A DNA stretch of 64,000 bases from Haematococcus lacustris (Eukaryota; Chlorophyta; Chlorophyceae; Chlamydomonadales; Haematococcaceae), in NCBI GenBank assembly GCA_030144725.1, contig JASKMD010000004.1, forward strand, positions 2,647,983 to 2,711,982. The letters run 5' to 3'. Below are positions 28,061 to 38,088 of the stretch, piece after piece; positions within the stretch are counted from its first letter, which is position 1, and each line of letters begins with the position of its first letter. Under the pieces are notes generated by a model. It was not told the DNA's origin and ran no database searches. It saw nothing but the letters and a program-made list of their open reading frames with translations. Both the position numbers and the translations under genes were made by a program.

Positions 28061-29104
28061 AGGGTTTCTGCATAGAACGTGACACGAGTGCTGCTAGGAG
28101 GCCCAAGGTCTGATCAACCACGAGGAGACAAAGTGATGCTGGATGGCTATTGTATGCCTGGACCCTCTCTCTGACCAGGATTTACCCCATGCTACACCTG
28201 GCCCCCCGCCGGGGCAGGTGCCTCACCGCGCATGTGGCACAACATGCAAGACGTGCACTCAATGCAGTGAAGCCAAGATGATGAGGGCTGAAGCATCAGA
28301 CGAGTACACTGGCATCTCGTGACCGGGCAGTGACAGCATGAGGCAGTGAAGGAGGTGATGGGTAGGTGGGGAGGCAGCTAGGGCAGAGGGAGCAGGATGT
28401 CAAGGTGGCCAGAGGGACATGCGGCTCGATCAGGCCCCTGACTGCTACCCGCTGACCCAGGTTGGGTGTCCTTTGGAGATGTCCTTTGGAGGTGTCCTTT
28501 GGAGGTGCGAGAGTGATGTGGCGGAGTAACACGAGTAAGCTGTACCTTAAGTAGCCCGTTGCCGTGAAGAAAGTCGTGTAAGTCGCGGAAACGCTGACCC
28601 TAGTCCTGCTGCCATCTACTATAAAGCGCAATGAAGAGCAAGAAGCGCAAGGGTGCGGGTGAGCCCAAGCAACCCAAGCCGAAGCAGCCTAAGCCCAAGT
28701 AGGGAAAGCTTGGTGTGGGTGACAGAGTGGGCTGGATGGGTGATCAGGGTGTGGCTGAGACCAAGCAGCGCACGCTGAGGCCTGCAGCCTGGCCCCGCTG
28801 ACCTAGGCAAGAGGCGGCTGGGCCTCACCTTTGGCAGGCGACATGGCCCTGCCTGGGCTGCGCTTGCGGCCGGGAGGGGACCACACACGAGCAGTGTCCC
28901 CTGCACGCCACTGGGCTGAAGGGAGAGGCGCCTGCAGGCCAGTGTGGGCAGGTGCAGGCAAGGGAAGGCGAGTCCAGGCCAGTCCAGGCAGGTGCGGGCA
29001 GGTGCAGGTAAAGGTAGGCCAGTGCAGGCCATTACAGGCAAGTGCAGGCAAGAGCGGGTCAGTGCTGACAGGGCTGACAGGGCCGCTGCAAGGGGCAGGT
29101 ATGC
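28061..29104. other. Repeat-rich stretch, short basic frame, no gene identified
   Basis: Contains GGTGTCCTTTGGA repeats (about 28460-28510), a 23-codon lysine-rich frame at 28631-28702 (MKSKKRKGAG then K/P/Q) and a GCAGGTGCAGG-type imperfect repeat at about 28930-29060. The lysine-rich frame resembles in position and start the MPSKKRKN frame at 29648, so both may be broken N-termini of the same element family; this is inference. Confidence 0.4.
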
Positions 29105-29319
29105 TGTGCTGAGCAGCCGGTCAGTGTGACGTGCATCCTGGGCTGTGCTGCAAGGGAGTTGTGCAATGTGAGGGCTGTGCTTGCATCATGCTCAGCACCT
29201 GACCACTGGCACTGACATCAGGCCCTGCCTTTCCGGCTGCCAAGCCCATCCAGGTTAGCCTAGCCCACCTCACCCTCACTGCAGCCAGGCAGGTGGCTGG
29301 ATTTGAAGCAGGCAGCTTG

Positions 29320-29505
29320 CAATGCACTGGCTAGGGCAAGCGGCACACGCTGTAGCCCAGCAGCTTGACCAGCCAGTGCGGGGCATGACGTGGTGCCCAA
29401 TAGTGGCCCCACGCAAGCCCCCACAGGCCCCAGGCAGCAACCAGGAGGCCACACAGCCAGCAGCCTCAGAGCCTGGGCCCAACACAAGCGGCACACGGCA
29501 AGCGG
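29320..29505 (+). pseudogene. Fanzor relic F3 (fragment)
   Basis: Matches the QPVRGMTWCPIVAPRKPP and linker part of F2 but breaks off after GPNTSGTRQ, before the RuvC-III-like block. The next 30 bases repeat the upstream CAAGCGGCACACGC motif twice. Confidence 0.55.
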
Positions 29506-29647
29506 CACACGCTGAAGCCCTGTTCGGGGGTGCCCCTTGGAGGTGCCCTTTGGAGGTGCCCTTGGGAGGTGCGTGAGTGAGTAACATCGCCTCCTGGGTA
29601 TAAGCAGGGTATGAGCTGGTGTGAGCCGGTATGAGCCTAGTGGCGCA

Positions 29648-30130
29648 ATGCCTTCGAAGAAGCGGAAGAACACCTCCATTTCACTGCGACTGGCTGTATG
29701 TGAAAGCTTCCCACTCCAACAGGTGAGCAGCTTGCGAGCAAGCACTGCGGGCAGTGCAGCCCATCATAGCCCTCCGGGGTCAGGCAATAGTGTAGGTGGT
29801 AGGCGACCATGACCATGTGTATGCCATGTGTATGCCATGTGTATGCCATGTGTATGCCATGTGCATGGGAACTCCACACAGACAAAAACACCATTTTGTA
29901 GGGGTCCACACTTAGTGTTTCCACTGCAATGAAGGCTCAAGGCTGAGGGCCAAGGTGCTGACAGGGCCCCTTTGCAACATTGCCCTCCACTTCATTGTGG
30001 CTGGCTGTATGTGAAAGCCTCCCACATGAGGTGGTGGGGGCACTCATCTCCAGGCCCTTCAAATCCCAACAGGTGAGCAGCTTGCTAGCAAGCACTGCGG
30101 GCAGTGCAGCCCAGCTGCGGGCCATCACTC
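29648..30130 (+). repeat. Element 5' end-like frame and partial copies
   Basis: A frame beginning MPSKKRKNTSISLRLAVCES looks like a nuclear-localised N-terminus and runs to a GTGAGCAGCTTG splice donor. The segment CAACAGGTGAGCAGCTTGC(G/T)AGCAAGCACTGCGGGCAGTGCAGCCC occurs twice (29717 and 30068), each joined to different sequence. The 29760-29965 copy of the TATGCCATGTG repeat lies between them. No complete gene. Confidence 0.5.
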
Positions 30131-30970
30131 TGTAGTGGCAGCACCTTGACAGGCTGGTGGCGGCTCCGTCCCTCCCGGCCCGGCTCCACTGAGCGGCTGC
30201 GGTACCTCAGCTCCTCTGAAGCCCTCTGCCGCAGTGGCGAAGCGGCAAAGTGAGCAGAAGGTGCCTGGCCCCCTGGGAGGCCTTCTGAGTGAATGGTGGG
30301 GCTGAGGCCCTGAGGACCTTGGCCATTGTATGAGACTTGCAGCAGGCTCGGACCCTGGCTGGCACCTTCTCTGCTGCCACGTGCCTTGCTGGGCTTGTCC
30401 TGTGCAGCAAAGCAGGGAGGGCAGGTTCCTGGACCTCAGATGCATATGCTGCACCCCCGGTAGTGGCTGGGGTGCAAGCGCATGGGCTGGGGTGACGCTT
30501 AATGACTGTCGGCAGACCACTGTTGATAGGACCTGATGCAGTATTTGTTGGGGACCCAGCACCAGGCAGAACCAAGCAGCACGTTTGGCTGTGCCAGGCC
30601 CCTTCAAGCTCCATTCACGCATTCCTGTCCTAGCTCCTTCAAGGTCAGGCAGTAGTCCAAGTGTCAAACCACTGACCACACTGGGTGCATAGATGTCATC
30701 AGTGATCTCCTCCAGCTGGCCTTGCAGCTGGTCTAGCTGTAGTTGGAGACCAGGCAGAGAAGCTTCGGCTGTTATTGCCATGGACCCTTTGGCGATTGCA
30801 TCGCGCAGCTGAGCAGCGGGGAGAGGACCTCCATGCTGCTTGTGTAGACTGATGATGCCATACAGCGTTGTGAGCTTCAGCACCTCAGGCCACTCTTTAG
30901 CCCTGCAACATTGCTTACTTTGCATGTTGTGGCTGCGAATCGGGGCGAGGTATTGCCATACACAATACAA
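30125..30970 (-). CDS. Unidentified minus-strand exon(s), helical
   Basis: An open 281-codon frame. The best coding part is near its 5' end: AKEWPEVLKLTTLYGIISLH then LPAAQLRDAIAKGSMAITAE and LQLQLDQLQGQLEEITDDIY, predicted helical or coiled, followed by a possible donor GTCAGT at about 30679. The second half is Ser/Pro/Gln-rich and may be intron. No family recognised and no clear start. Confidence 0.35.
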   Translation of the reverse strand: MYCVWQYLAPIRSHNMQSKQCCRAKEWPEVLKLTTLYGIISLHKQHGGPLPAAQLRDAIAKGSMAITAEASLPGLQLQLDQLQGQLEEITDDIYAPSVVSGLTLGLLPDLEGARTGMREWSLKGPGTAKRAAWFCLVLGPQQILHQVLSTVVCRQSLSVTPAHALAPQPLPGVQHMHLRSRNLPSLLCCTGQAQQGTWQQRRCQPGSEPAASLIQWPRSSGPQPHHSLRRPPRGPGTFCSLCRFATAAEGFRGAEVPQPLSGAGPGGTEPPPACQGAATTE

Positions 30971-31345
30971 AGAAGGCTCACCGGAAAGATGTCAAGTAGT
31001 TACGAATAGCCTTGTTTCGCAGCAGCAACTGGAACCATTGCGTATCGTCCCGCGCATCGGACATGCCAGCTAGTCAAACATTTCTATGGTATTGCTTGAA
31101 CGCGACTGTGCTGAGGCATTCCAGACAACGTGTTTTGGACGCGATCAAGGGTATGTGATAAGGCAATGTTCGACTTTATGCCTGTCCATGCCTATTATGG
31201 TTGCTGCCAGCACCTTGGCCCACAACCTAGGGCCTTCATTGCAGTGGAACACTAAGTGTGGACCCCTACAAAGCGGTGCTTTTGTCTGTGTGGAGTTCCC
31301 ATGCACATGGCATACACATGGCATACACATGGCTTATAGGTAGGG

Positions 31346-31689
31346 TCCGAACGAGATTTTGAACCACCGAAAAGGGGTGACGTGTGACGCTGGGTCGAAC
31401 CAGACAAAACGATGGGAGGTGGGGCTGTTAGGCAATAGATGCTGCAGTTACTACTGGTTCAGCCTGCTGGGAGCATGTAATAGCACCCAACAGGTGCAGG
31501 CAGCAAGGGGTTGGGGCTGCTAGGCAGTAGCAGCAGCTGTTGTTGCTGCTTAAGCCTGCTAGAACAAGGTTGCAAGTGCAGGCAGCACAAAGGTGGGGAT
31601 GCTGGGCAGCATCAAAAGCTGCTACTGATGGGTCAGCCTGCTGGGAGCATGTAATTGCACCCAGCTCTAGTAGCACCACATTAGAGCTG
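31346..31689 (-). repeat. Imperfect tandem repeat around CAGCCTGCTGGGAGCATGTAAT
   Basis: The motif CAGCCTGCTGGGAGCATGTAAT followed by (A/T)GCACCCA is present at about 31460 and 31637, with a diverged copy between, in blocks of roughly 90 bp. It links the TATGCCATGTG repeat on its left with the Fanzor relic F4 on its right, so it is probably part of that element. Confidence 0.5.
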
Positions 31690-31790
31690 CGGCGCTAAGT
31701 GGGCTAGCGGCGGGATCAAATCGAGGGGCGTTCGTCATAGTCGCCTACCAACTACACTATCTGCTGACCTCGGAGGGCTATGATGTAGAG
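31690..31790 (-). repeat. tRNA-like sequence with A-box and weak B-box (possible SINE head)
   Basis: On the minus strand TAGTGTAGTTGG matches the RNA polymerase III A-box pattern TRGYNNARYNGG exactly; 37 bases after the start of that block GATTTGATCCC matches the B-box pattern at 9 of 11 positions. The D-arm and anticodon arm do not fold properly, so it is not a tRNA gene. A degenerate version of the same place is seen at 25770. Confidence 0.35.
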
Positions 31791-31852
31791 TTGGCATGTC
31801 TTGCATGCACTAATTGTAAGCTGATCAGAGCTCAACAAAGGGGGGGCCCATA

Positions 31853-32428
31853 CTACTGTGCCGCAGCGGGCTGGGTCTTGGGTGGCTTGTCTCGCACCCG
31901 CTTGTAGCCCAGGCCTGGGCACTCCTTGCCCATGGCTGGCAGCTTCCCCTGCTCTGGCCAGTATCACAGCTCCAGTGGGCGCCACCTGCTCTCCCCGATG
32001 CGCTGCATGTTCAGCGCTGCATTGCAGTCCCTGGCCAGCCACCTGCCTGGCTGGAGGGCTGGTTTGACTTTGGCAGCCTTGGCCTTGCCTGTGCCTTTGG
32101 TAGGCTGGGTGGGCTCAGCTGCCTGCTCAGTCTCAGTGCGCTTGCTGCACTTGGCTGGCAGGGCAGTGTTGGGCCCAGGCTCTGAGGCTGCTGGCTATGT
32201 GGCCTCCTGGCTGCTGCCTGGGGCCTGTGGGGGCTTGCGTGGGCCTACTACTGGGCACCACATCAGGCCCCGCACTGGCAGGTCACGCTGCTGGGCTACA
32301 GCGTGTGCCGCTTGCCGGACATGCTGGACGCAACAGGCGTGGTTCCACCTGCCCTGCTGGGGGCTTCCAGCCTGCACGCCTGGTGGGCTGCTCATGGTCC
32401 AGCTGCTCCTCACATGCCTGCTGGCCAT
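31853..32428 (-). pseudogene. Fanzor relic F4 with nonsense codon
   Basis: Reverse-strand copy: starts ATGGCCAGCAGGCATGTGAGG, has LPVRGLMWCPVVGPRKPP, then ARDCNAALNMQRIGES. The codon for Cys in RPLELC is TGA (31964-31966 on +) instead of TGC, cutting off the last roughly 40 residues that F2 encodes. The upstream end abuts the repeat at 32424. Confidence 0.6.
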
Positions 32429-32672
32429 GGCGCACTCTAGGGCTGTTTGCAGTTCACTAGTGTTGGCTAGTGCAACGGGCAGGTAGTCTTCTAAGCGTCA
32501 AGCTGTTAGTTTTGATGAGGTGCCCAGTGGTCGGGGGGGACTAGCCCCAGGAAAGAGTGCCACCGGTGTGGGGCTTGTAGTCATCAAGGGTGCGACCGAG
32601 GATGCTACAACTTGTTTGTAGTAGTTGAGTGAGATTACCCACAGTCAAGCATGTTGTTCCTTGTTGAGCAGG
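32424..32672 (+). repeat. Dispersed repeat R (second copy at 53731-53990)
   Basis: Begins CCATGGCGCACTCTAGGGCT and ends near GGTTTTGTTT. About 80% similar to 53731-53990, where it forms the right end of the insertion that splits a CAP gene. No coding potential. Confidence 0.75.
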
Positions 32673-33089
32673 TTTTGTTTTGTCTGGGAGTGGCAGCCAG
32701 TGTGTGGGATTGGCATGAGGTTTTGTTTGCCTGTCCATCACAAGCCACATACAATGGCCTGGCCCGATACAATGTTAGATACAGAGATACAAAAGGGACA
32801 AGACATCCACGCTGGCAAGAATGTTTACCATTTGTCGGCGCACGACTACTAGCCATGTATGTATGAGATACGCATGTAGGAGAGGGGGGATTGGCCTACG
32901 ACACCAGGGTATAGGCAATCTAAGCAATGCATGACTGAATTTGCATTCAGCAGGCGTATCTCTCCCATTGGCGTACAACGGGTTCGTGCATCACTTTAAC
33001 ACGACACGCTTTGAATTCGAACACAGAACAAAATATACCCTTGGCTGGCCTCGGCATTCCACCCTAGCATCCCTCTGTGACGTAGTACT
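32673..33089. other. Upstream region of the fasciclin gene
   Basis: No gene or repeat recognised; moderately AT-rich sequence leading to the ATG at 33090. Confidence 0.45.
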
Positions 33090-35310
33090 ATGGCATGTTA
33101 CCTAGGCCTGATAGCAGCTTGCCTGGCCGTAGCATTTGCGTCCGCATCTGCGGTTCAGTCTTTCATTGGCACCCCACTGGCAGTAGAGGAGACTACTCTG
33201 AGCGGTTGCAGCTGCTCGGACCTCCCTCTTTGTTCGTCCTTGGTAACGCGATCGTCCTCGAGTCTATGTGTGGGGACGACGCAGCAAGTGCCTGCCACCT
33301 GCGTCGATACAAGCAACTGCAACAGCTATGCCGCCGTGAGTGCGATGGGCACGCTAGTTTAACGACGCGACGAAGCCTGCTCCTGACACTTCAACAGCGC
33401 GTTGTGTACGCAGCTCGATCCTAAACTACTCAGACCTGGGGTGCGCACGCCCTGCGAGGTACACTGCAGCGTCGGGGTCGGTGGTGAGCTGCACCATCAA
33501 TCTTGCTTACCTATCCCTGTTGTTGCAGTTGAGTTGTGGAGGCTGTCCTTGCTGTCAACGGGGCCTCGGCGCTGTGCTCTATGAGCTATCCTCAGAAGCA
33601 CGCATGTTTACACAGGTCAGTGGGGCCCTGTTTCTGTGCGCACAATGCTCTGGGTGACTTTAGATAAAAGCTCTTGCTGTGCAGGCTTTGCTGTTGTCAC
33701 AATGGCTGGATGATGTGACCAATCCTGCCCTGTCAGCCACCGTCCTTGTACCCACAAATGGTGTGTTATGCACTGAGTAGACTAACAGCCTACTGGGCTT
33801 GGTATCTGTGCCCCACCTCTCAACTCCCTAGAACACTGAGCAGCCTGCCAAGTCATCTCAGCAACCATTAGTGATGGGCTGCATGCTTGGCCCATGCAGC
33901 TGTGCCTTCATAACCTGCATGTCGTTGCGGCCAACTGCCCCTCGTTCGTTTATGCATGTTGAGGAGGGGAATGGTAGGGTCCATTACCAGGATCTGGCAA
34001 CACATTGGGTTTTACTGATTAAGCCTAGCATGCCGCTCAACAAATATCAGGGCACTCCTTTGCCCTTGCACTGCCTGGGACTACTGCAGGCGCCTTCATG
34101 CAGTTGCTGGAAGACATCAGCTGCAACTCCCTGGCAGCTCTTGCAGCTGTAAATAGAACGCTACTGCGTGACATAGTTGCATCCCACTTCCTGCCCGCCA
34201 CCATCTTGGTGACAGCTTCATCACGTGATGCTCCACTAGCCGCAGGTATGCAAAGGTTCATACAGACAACGCCTTGGTCGGAAGCTGGCCATTGGGTCAT
34301 GCTCTTGTGCCTGCAGTTGCTGGTCTCATGTGTGTCCCATCAGAGGTGTTAGACGTTAGTCATGTTTACAGTCTGGATTGGGCCATGTCTTCCGCCTTGA
34401 TCAGCAGCAAGGGGTGTTGTCCAGTCTGCTGTCACAGCTGTGTGGTACTGTTGCTGACCCCAGGTAGCCAACCGCGTCAAGGCCTCATCACGGATATCAC
34501 TGCTGGAAACCTGACCCTTGTTTCATCGGCATGGGGCAACACAATGAGCCCCCTTAGCGCCAGCACGGGGGCACCATCACCCTCACCTGGTGCCGTCAAC
34601 GTGCTAGCAGCAGCCCAGCTGCCCCTAGTGCGCACTGCGCTCACTGGGCCCATCGCCACCAACAGCACTGGCAGCTCTGAAGGCATTGCAAGCATGAACA
34701 GTACCAATACAAGCAGCACCAACAATGGATCCGGTGACTGGGTGTTTGGCAGGCTGCGCAGGCTAGCCGCAGCGGTCACATCAACCTCACCCAACCCAGT
34801 CACACGTCCAATGGTGTGGAACCTGACCTCACGCACAATAGCTGTGCGGGTGACCCCGGGTCAGGGGCTTGACGACGCCCCTCCCTCACCTCCACCCATG
34901 TACTCCAGAGATGGTGACACCTCATATGGCCCAGGCAGCACCTCCAGCCCAAGCACAGTCTCAGAGGTGTTTGCGCCGCAGCCCGGGGCCAATGGCTTGG
35001 TGGCGGTGCTGTATGGCCCAGGCAACAACGTGGCCCAAGGGGCAAAGGTGCTGGGCACTGCCCTTGTCACTTGCCGGTGCGTGCTTGTAACCTCTGGGTT
35101 GGTAGAAGCAGCTACAGGCCCCACACCACTTGCACATCCCACCCACGTCTGCATTAGGGCCGCAGGTTAGAGCTCCTCCCAATGTCCATGTTGTAAGCAT
35201 GTGTGTGGTGCTGAAGTGCATCTGCTTGCATGTACTGCAGGTCGCTTGTGTACCAGGTAAATGCAGTGCTCCTGCCCTATGTGGTACCCTCAGGCATTTG
35301 CAGAAACTAA
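33090..35310 (+). CDS. Secreted fasciclin (FAS1) domain protein
   Basis: Seven exons: 33090..33335, 33414..33458, 33529..33615, 33685..33760, 34090..34245, 34464..35076, 35241..35310; phases join, giving 430 residues. An N-terminal signal peptide (MACYLGLIAACLAVAFASAS) precedes a Cys-rich stretch (GCSCSDLPLC, SCGGCPCCQ). FAS1 evidence: SQWLDDVTNP..SATVLVPTNGAF then LLEDISC..LRDIVASHFLPATIL, and the closing strand LVYQVNAVLLP. FAS1 proteins are extracellular or cell-wall adhesion modules. A Ser/Thr/Asn-rich insert with several N-x-S/T sites (about residues 230-330) splits the domain. The end of exon 2 is the least certain boundary. Confidence 0.83.
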
Positions 35311-35836
35311 GAGCTGGACTGGGGTCCCACCAGAGCTCCAGCTGCTCCGTGCCTCGACTTGCATGCAGATGACAGGATCACAGGCCCAACGGATATTGAC
35401 ATAGCACATGTGCACATAGTTTGCATTCTACCCATGCAAGACCGCACCATCATTGAGTCCAAGCACTGGCATTGTGTCGAGATATAGTCTGCCTGGCATG
35501 CTGGGCAACTGACTTAGGTTGGATGCAGGTGATCTAAGTTGTCCATTGCAGCAGCTGGTGTGGTTGATGAATGGTTGGTTGTGAAAAATGGGCCTGCAGT
35601 GCATCACATTAGGGTGCAGCTACAAGTGATTACAGTTTGATAATGCAAGGCTACTGTACACTGAACATTGCTATCTGCCGAAGACAATGTCACAGTGGAA
35701 AACATTGGAAGATATTCCACATTGTCAGGCCTTGTAACCCACCCTGGAGTTTTCTACAACAATCCACGGTATTGATCAGTGTATGGTTGCGTTGGAAGTC
35801 AACGCTAGACAGGCCAGCATATTACTGATAGTAATG
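35311..35836. other. Fasciclin gene 3' flank, no gene seen
   Basis: Nothing recognised; ends at the TA target of the mariner-like MITE. Confidence 0.45.
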
Positions 35837-35838
35837 TA

Positions 35839-37506
35839 CCGTACTCTCCCTTTTGATTCGCGAGGCCTCGAAACCTATAATTAAATACTCTTTCCCGATG
35901 CAAAAAAAACATTGTTTACTTTTTCCCGATGCAAAAGATGCAGCAAAATACAACTTTGACAACGTAGGTGTGTCATGTCAATCAGGCGCCCCCAACATGG
36001 GGTTGGTAATATGCATGCAAGTACTCTCTAAATACTGCATCGTTTTCGATAGCGTTTGGCACATTGGTAGCTGCAAATCAATGCGCGTCATCTGACCATC
36101 AGCGCGCGACATTGGAGTCTTTGCTCGCGTACTGCCACATGTGCCCGCGAACAAATAACAGCGGCGAGACGGGTATCCTTGGGACGGTGAGCCACATCCC
36201 TGTGGCGCCATCTATCTGGCGCAGTGAGCGGGTTGTGCACACATGGAATGTCCGGCAAAAACCCAACGCGATGCCTGCTGGGCGTGCAGGGCACCTAGAC
36301 GGGGTGATTGAAGCATATGTTCGTACTCGCTTCCGCCAAATACACCATTTGGGTAGGCGCACACGAAGGTATCACCGGGTTACACCCCCCCTCCTCGACT
36401 GTGTCATCCATTGTATTGCACCCGCTGCACTCACAAGACATGGCTACGAAATGTTTGTTCTTGACCCCTTGGCGCTTTTGTTAAAACAAACCGCACGTTA
36501 AACAGCCCAGGCCTCTATCAGTTTGACATCTTCAAAGTGACATCATGTTCTCCAAGCAGAATCAGGGCCACGGGGCTGTGGGGTGGCAGTTGAGCTATGA
36601 AACTTTGCACGCAGGTGGGATGGGATGTAGGGGAGTGTAACTCTCAGAGGAGCCGAGTCCAAACTCGGTCATGGTGTGGAGCTGTGTAACTGACTGCCTG
36701 GCCCTGACCCCGAAATCGGCTAAGGGAGTTGACGGTCACAGACCAAAGTGTGCTTTTGACATATCTGAGTATGAGCGTGTGTAACAATGTCTAAAAGGAG
36801 CGTAACTTAGTAAGTAGCATGCTGTAAGTCCCAATGGTCGAGCTGTGGCATTGCCCTCTAGGTAAGGGGGGGAGGTGGGCTCATTGCCACATCGCCGCAA
36901 CCGCTTTCCGATCCGACTGCTGCTGCCGACGCGCATGCGCATGTAGAGCAGCCTAAGCGACGAAGGCGGTCGCAGCGATGACTGCATGCCCCGCAACGGC
37001 CCAAATTTGAATCACTAACTTTGACGCTTTGTTGTGCACGGCCTACTCGGTGTATGTTTATTCTGGATGGGTGAAAGGTAGCTAACTGGGTTGGCAACAT
37101 ACTGAGCCAGCTAGCATTAGATTTGGCGCAGCGAGTGCAGAGTTACAGCCGTCCTACTACCAGGGGTCGGTTTACTGCCATTTTTTGAATGTTGGGGGCG
37201 CCTGAATGTCAATCCTCCGTGGACACTTTCTGCACAGGTCACCAAGTCAAACCACCCGATCACCAAGTCACAGCCACTGTGCAAGGGCCATCTTCGTGTT
37301 GGTCAACCTGGCGTAGCAAATTTTCGGCTGCGTCGTCGGCACTGATGCCACGGACCATGAAGCGGTCCATCGCAACACCATTCACGCAGGTCAAACAATT
37401 GTTTGACCACTTCGCGATTCAGCCAAAAACCACATTGTTTACTCGTTCGCGGTTTCGCGAGGCCAAAAAAACGATTCGTGGACGCGAATCAAAAGGGAGA
37501 GTACGG
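35839..37506. mobile_element. Mariner-like MITE, interrupted copy
   Basis: Ends CCGTACTCTCCCTTTTGATT and its inverted repeat, flanked by TA on both sides (35837-35838, 37507-37508). Left part (to 35981) and right part (from 37206) match the uninterrupted copy at 62695-63165. Removing the inner element and one target copy leaves about 436 bp. No transposase. Confidence 0.85.
35982..37205. mobile_element. TIR transposon family 'TCAGG', copy C, nested in the MITE
   Basis: Termini TCAGGCGCCCCCAAC and GTTGGGGGCGCCTGA are perfect inverted repeats. The target duplication is ATGTCAA (35975-35981 and 37206-37212), or ATGTCAAT if the first T is target. Orientation is opposite to copy A: the left end here matches the right end of A (ATTACCAACCCCATG read in reverse), and the right end matches A's ACCAGGGGTCGGTT. 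The inner 36.1-37.1 kb is unlike copies A and B. A 145-codon frame at 36064-36501 has no recognised domain. Confidence 0.88.
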
Positions 37507-37508
37507 TA

Positions 37509-38080
37509 CACTACATACGGCAATACTCTCTGCCAGCCACGATGACGTATTTTGTATTCCTCACCATCTCTTCGCATGTACGCATCAGTCTTTTTCTTTA
37601 GCTCTGTATAGCTCTGAAATAGCGTGATGTTTAGGTCACCTTGCGCTATGAAATGATCGTTGTGCTATGAAAAGCGACATTTGACCTGGTCACCCCCGCC
37701 ATTGGCTCCGCAAATGTGAGACGGTCTGGGGCGCGAATCTCCGTGTAGCTCGTGACAAAGTTTTGACGCAGTCGGGTGTAACAGGCGAATGGGCACCCAG
37801 CAGCCGCAAAACACTAGCTCAGATCAGCGCCCGCCCAAACCTGACCTGTGCCTTCCGCTCCTGAAAGACTCACGCACATCATAAGGCGAGGCTAGCAATC
37901 CTTCTACGCACGCCGTAAGCCAACGGCACAAGTGCAGTACGCCTGCTTGCATGTCAGTGCATGGAGCATATAATTCGTGAATATGCGCACAAGTCAGCCA
38001 GCTGGCACCCCATACCTCACTGACATTGCGGCATGACTCTATGCAAATTTAAGCTGCCTTCTGACAGCGCCACATCATCA
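37509..38080. other. Intergenic, no gene seen
   Basis: The first part (about 37560-37700) weakly resembles 41730-41800 (CACCATCTCT..GCATGTACGCATCAGT), a shared diffuse repeat. The rest shows nothing. Confidence 0.4.
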
Positions 38081-38088
38081 CTTGGCAA

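Noticed and set aside
31690..31790. tRNA gene on the minus strand
   Set aside because: A-box is perfect but D-arm and anticodon arm do not pair and the A-B distance is short; kept only as tRNA-like repeat.
36064..36501. 145-codon frame as the transposase of copy C
   Set aside because: No DDE-type or zinc-finger motif; too short, and absent from the other copies.
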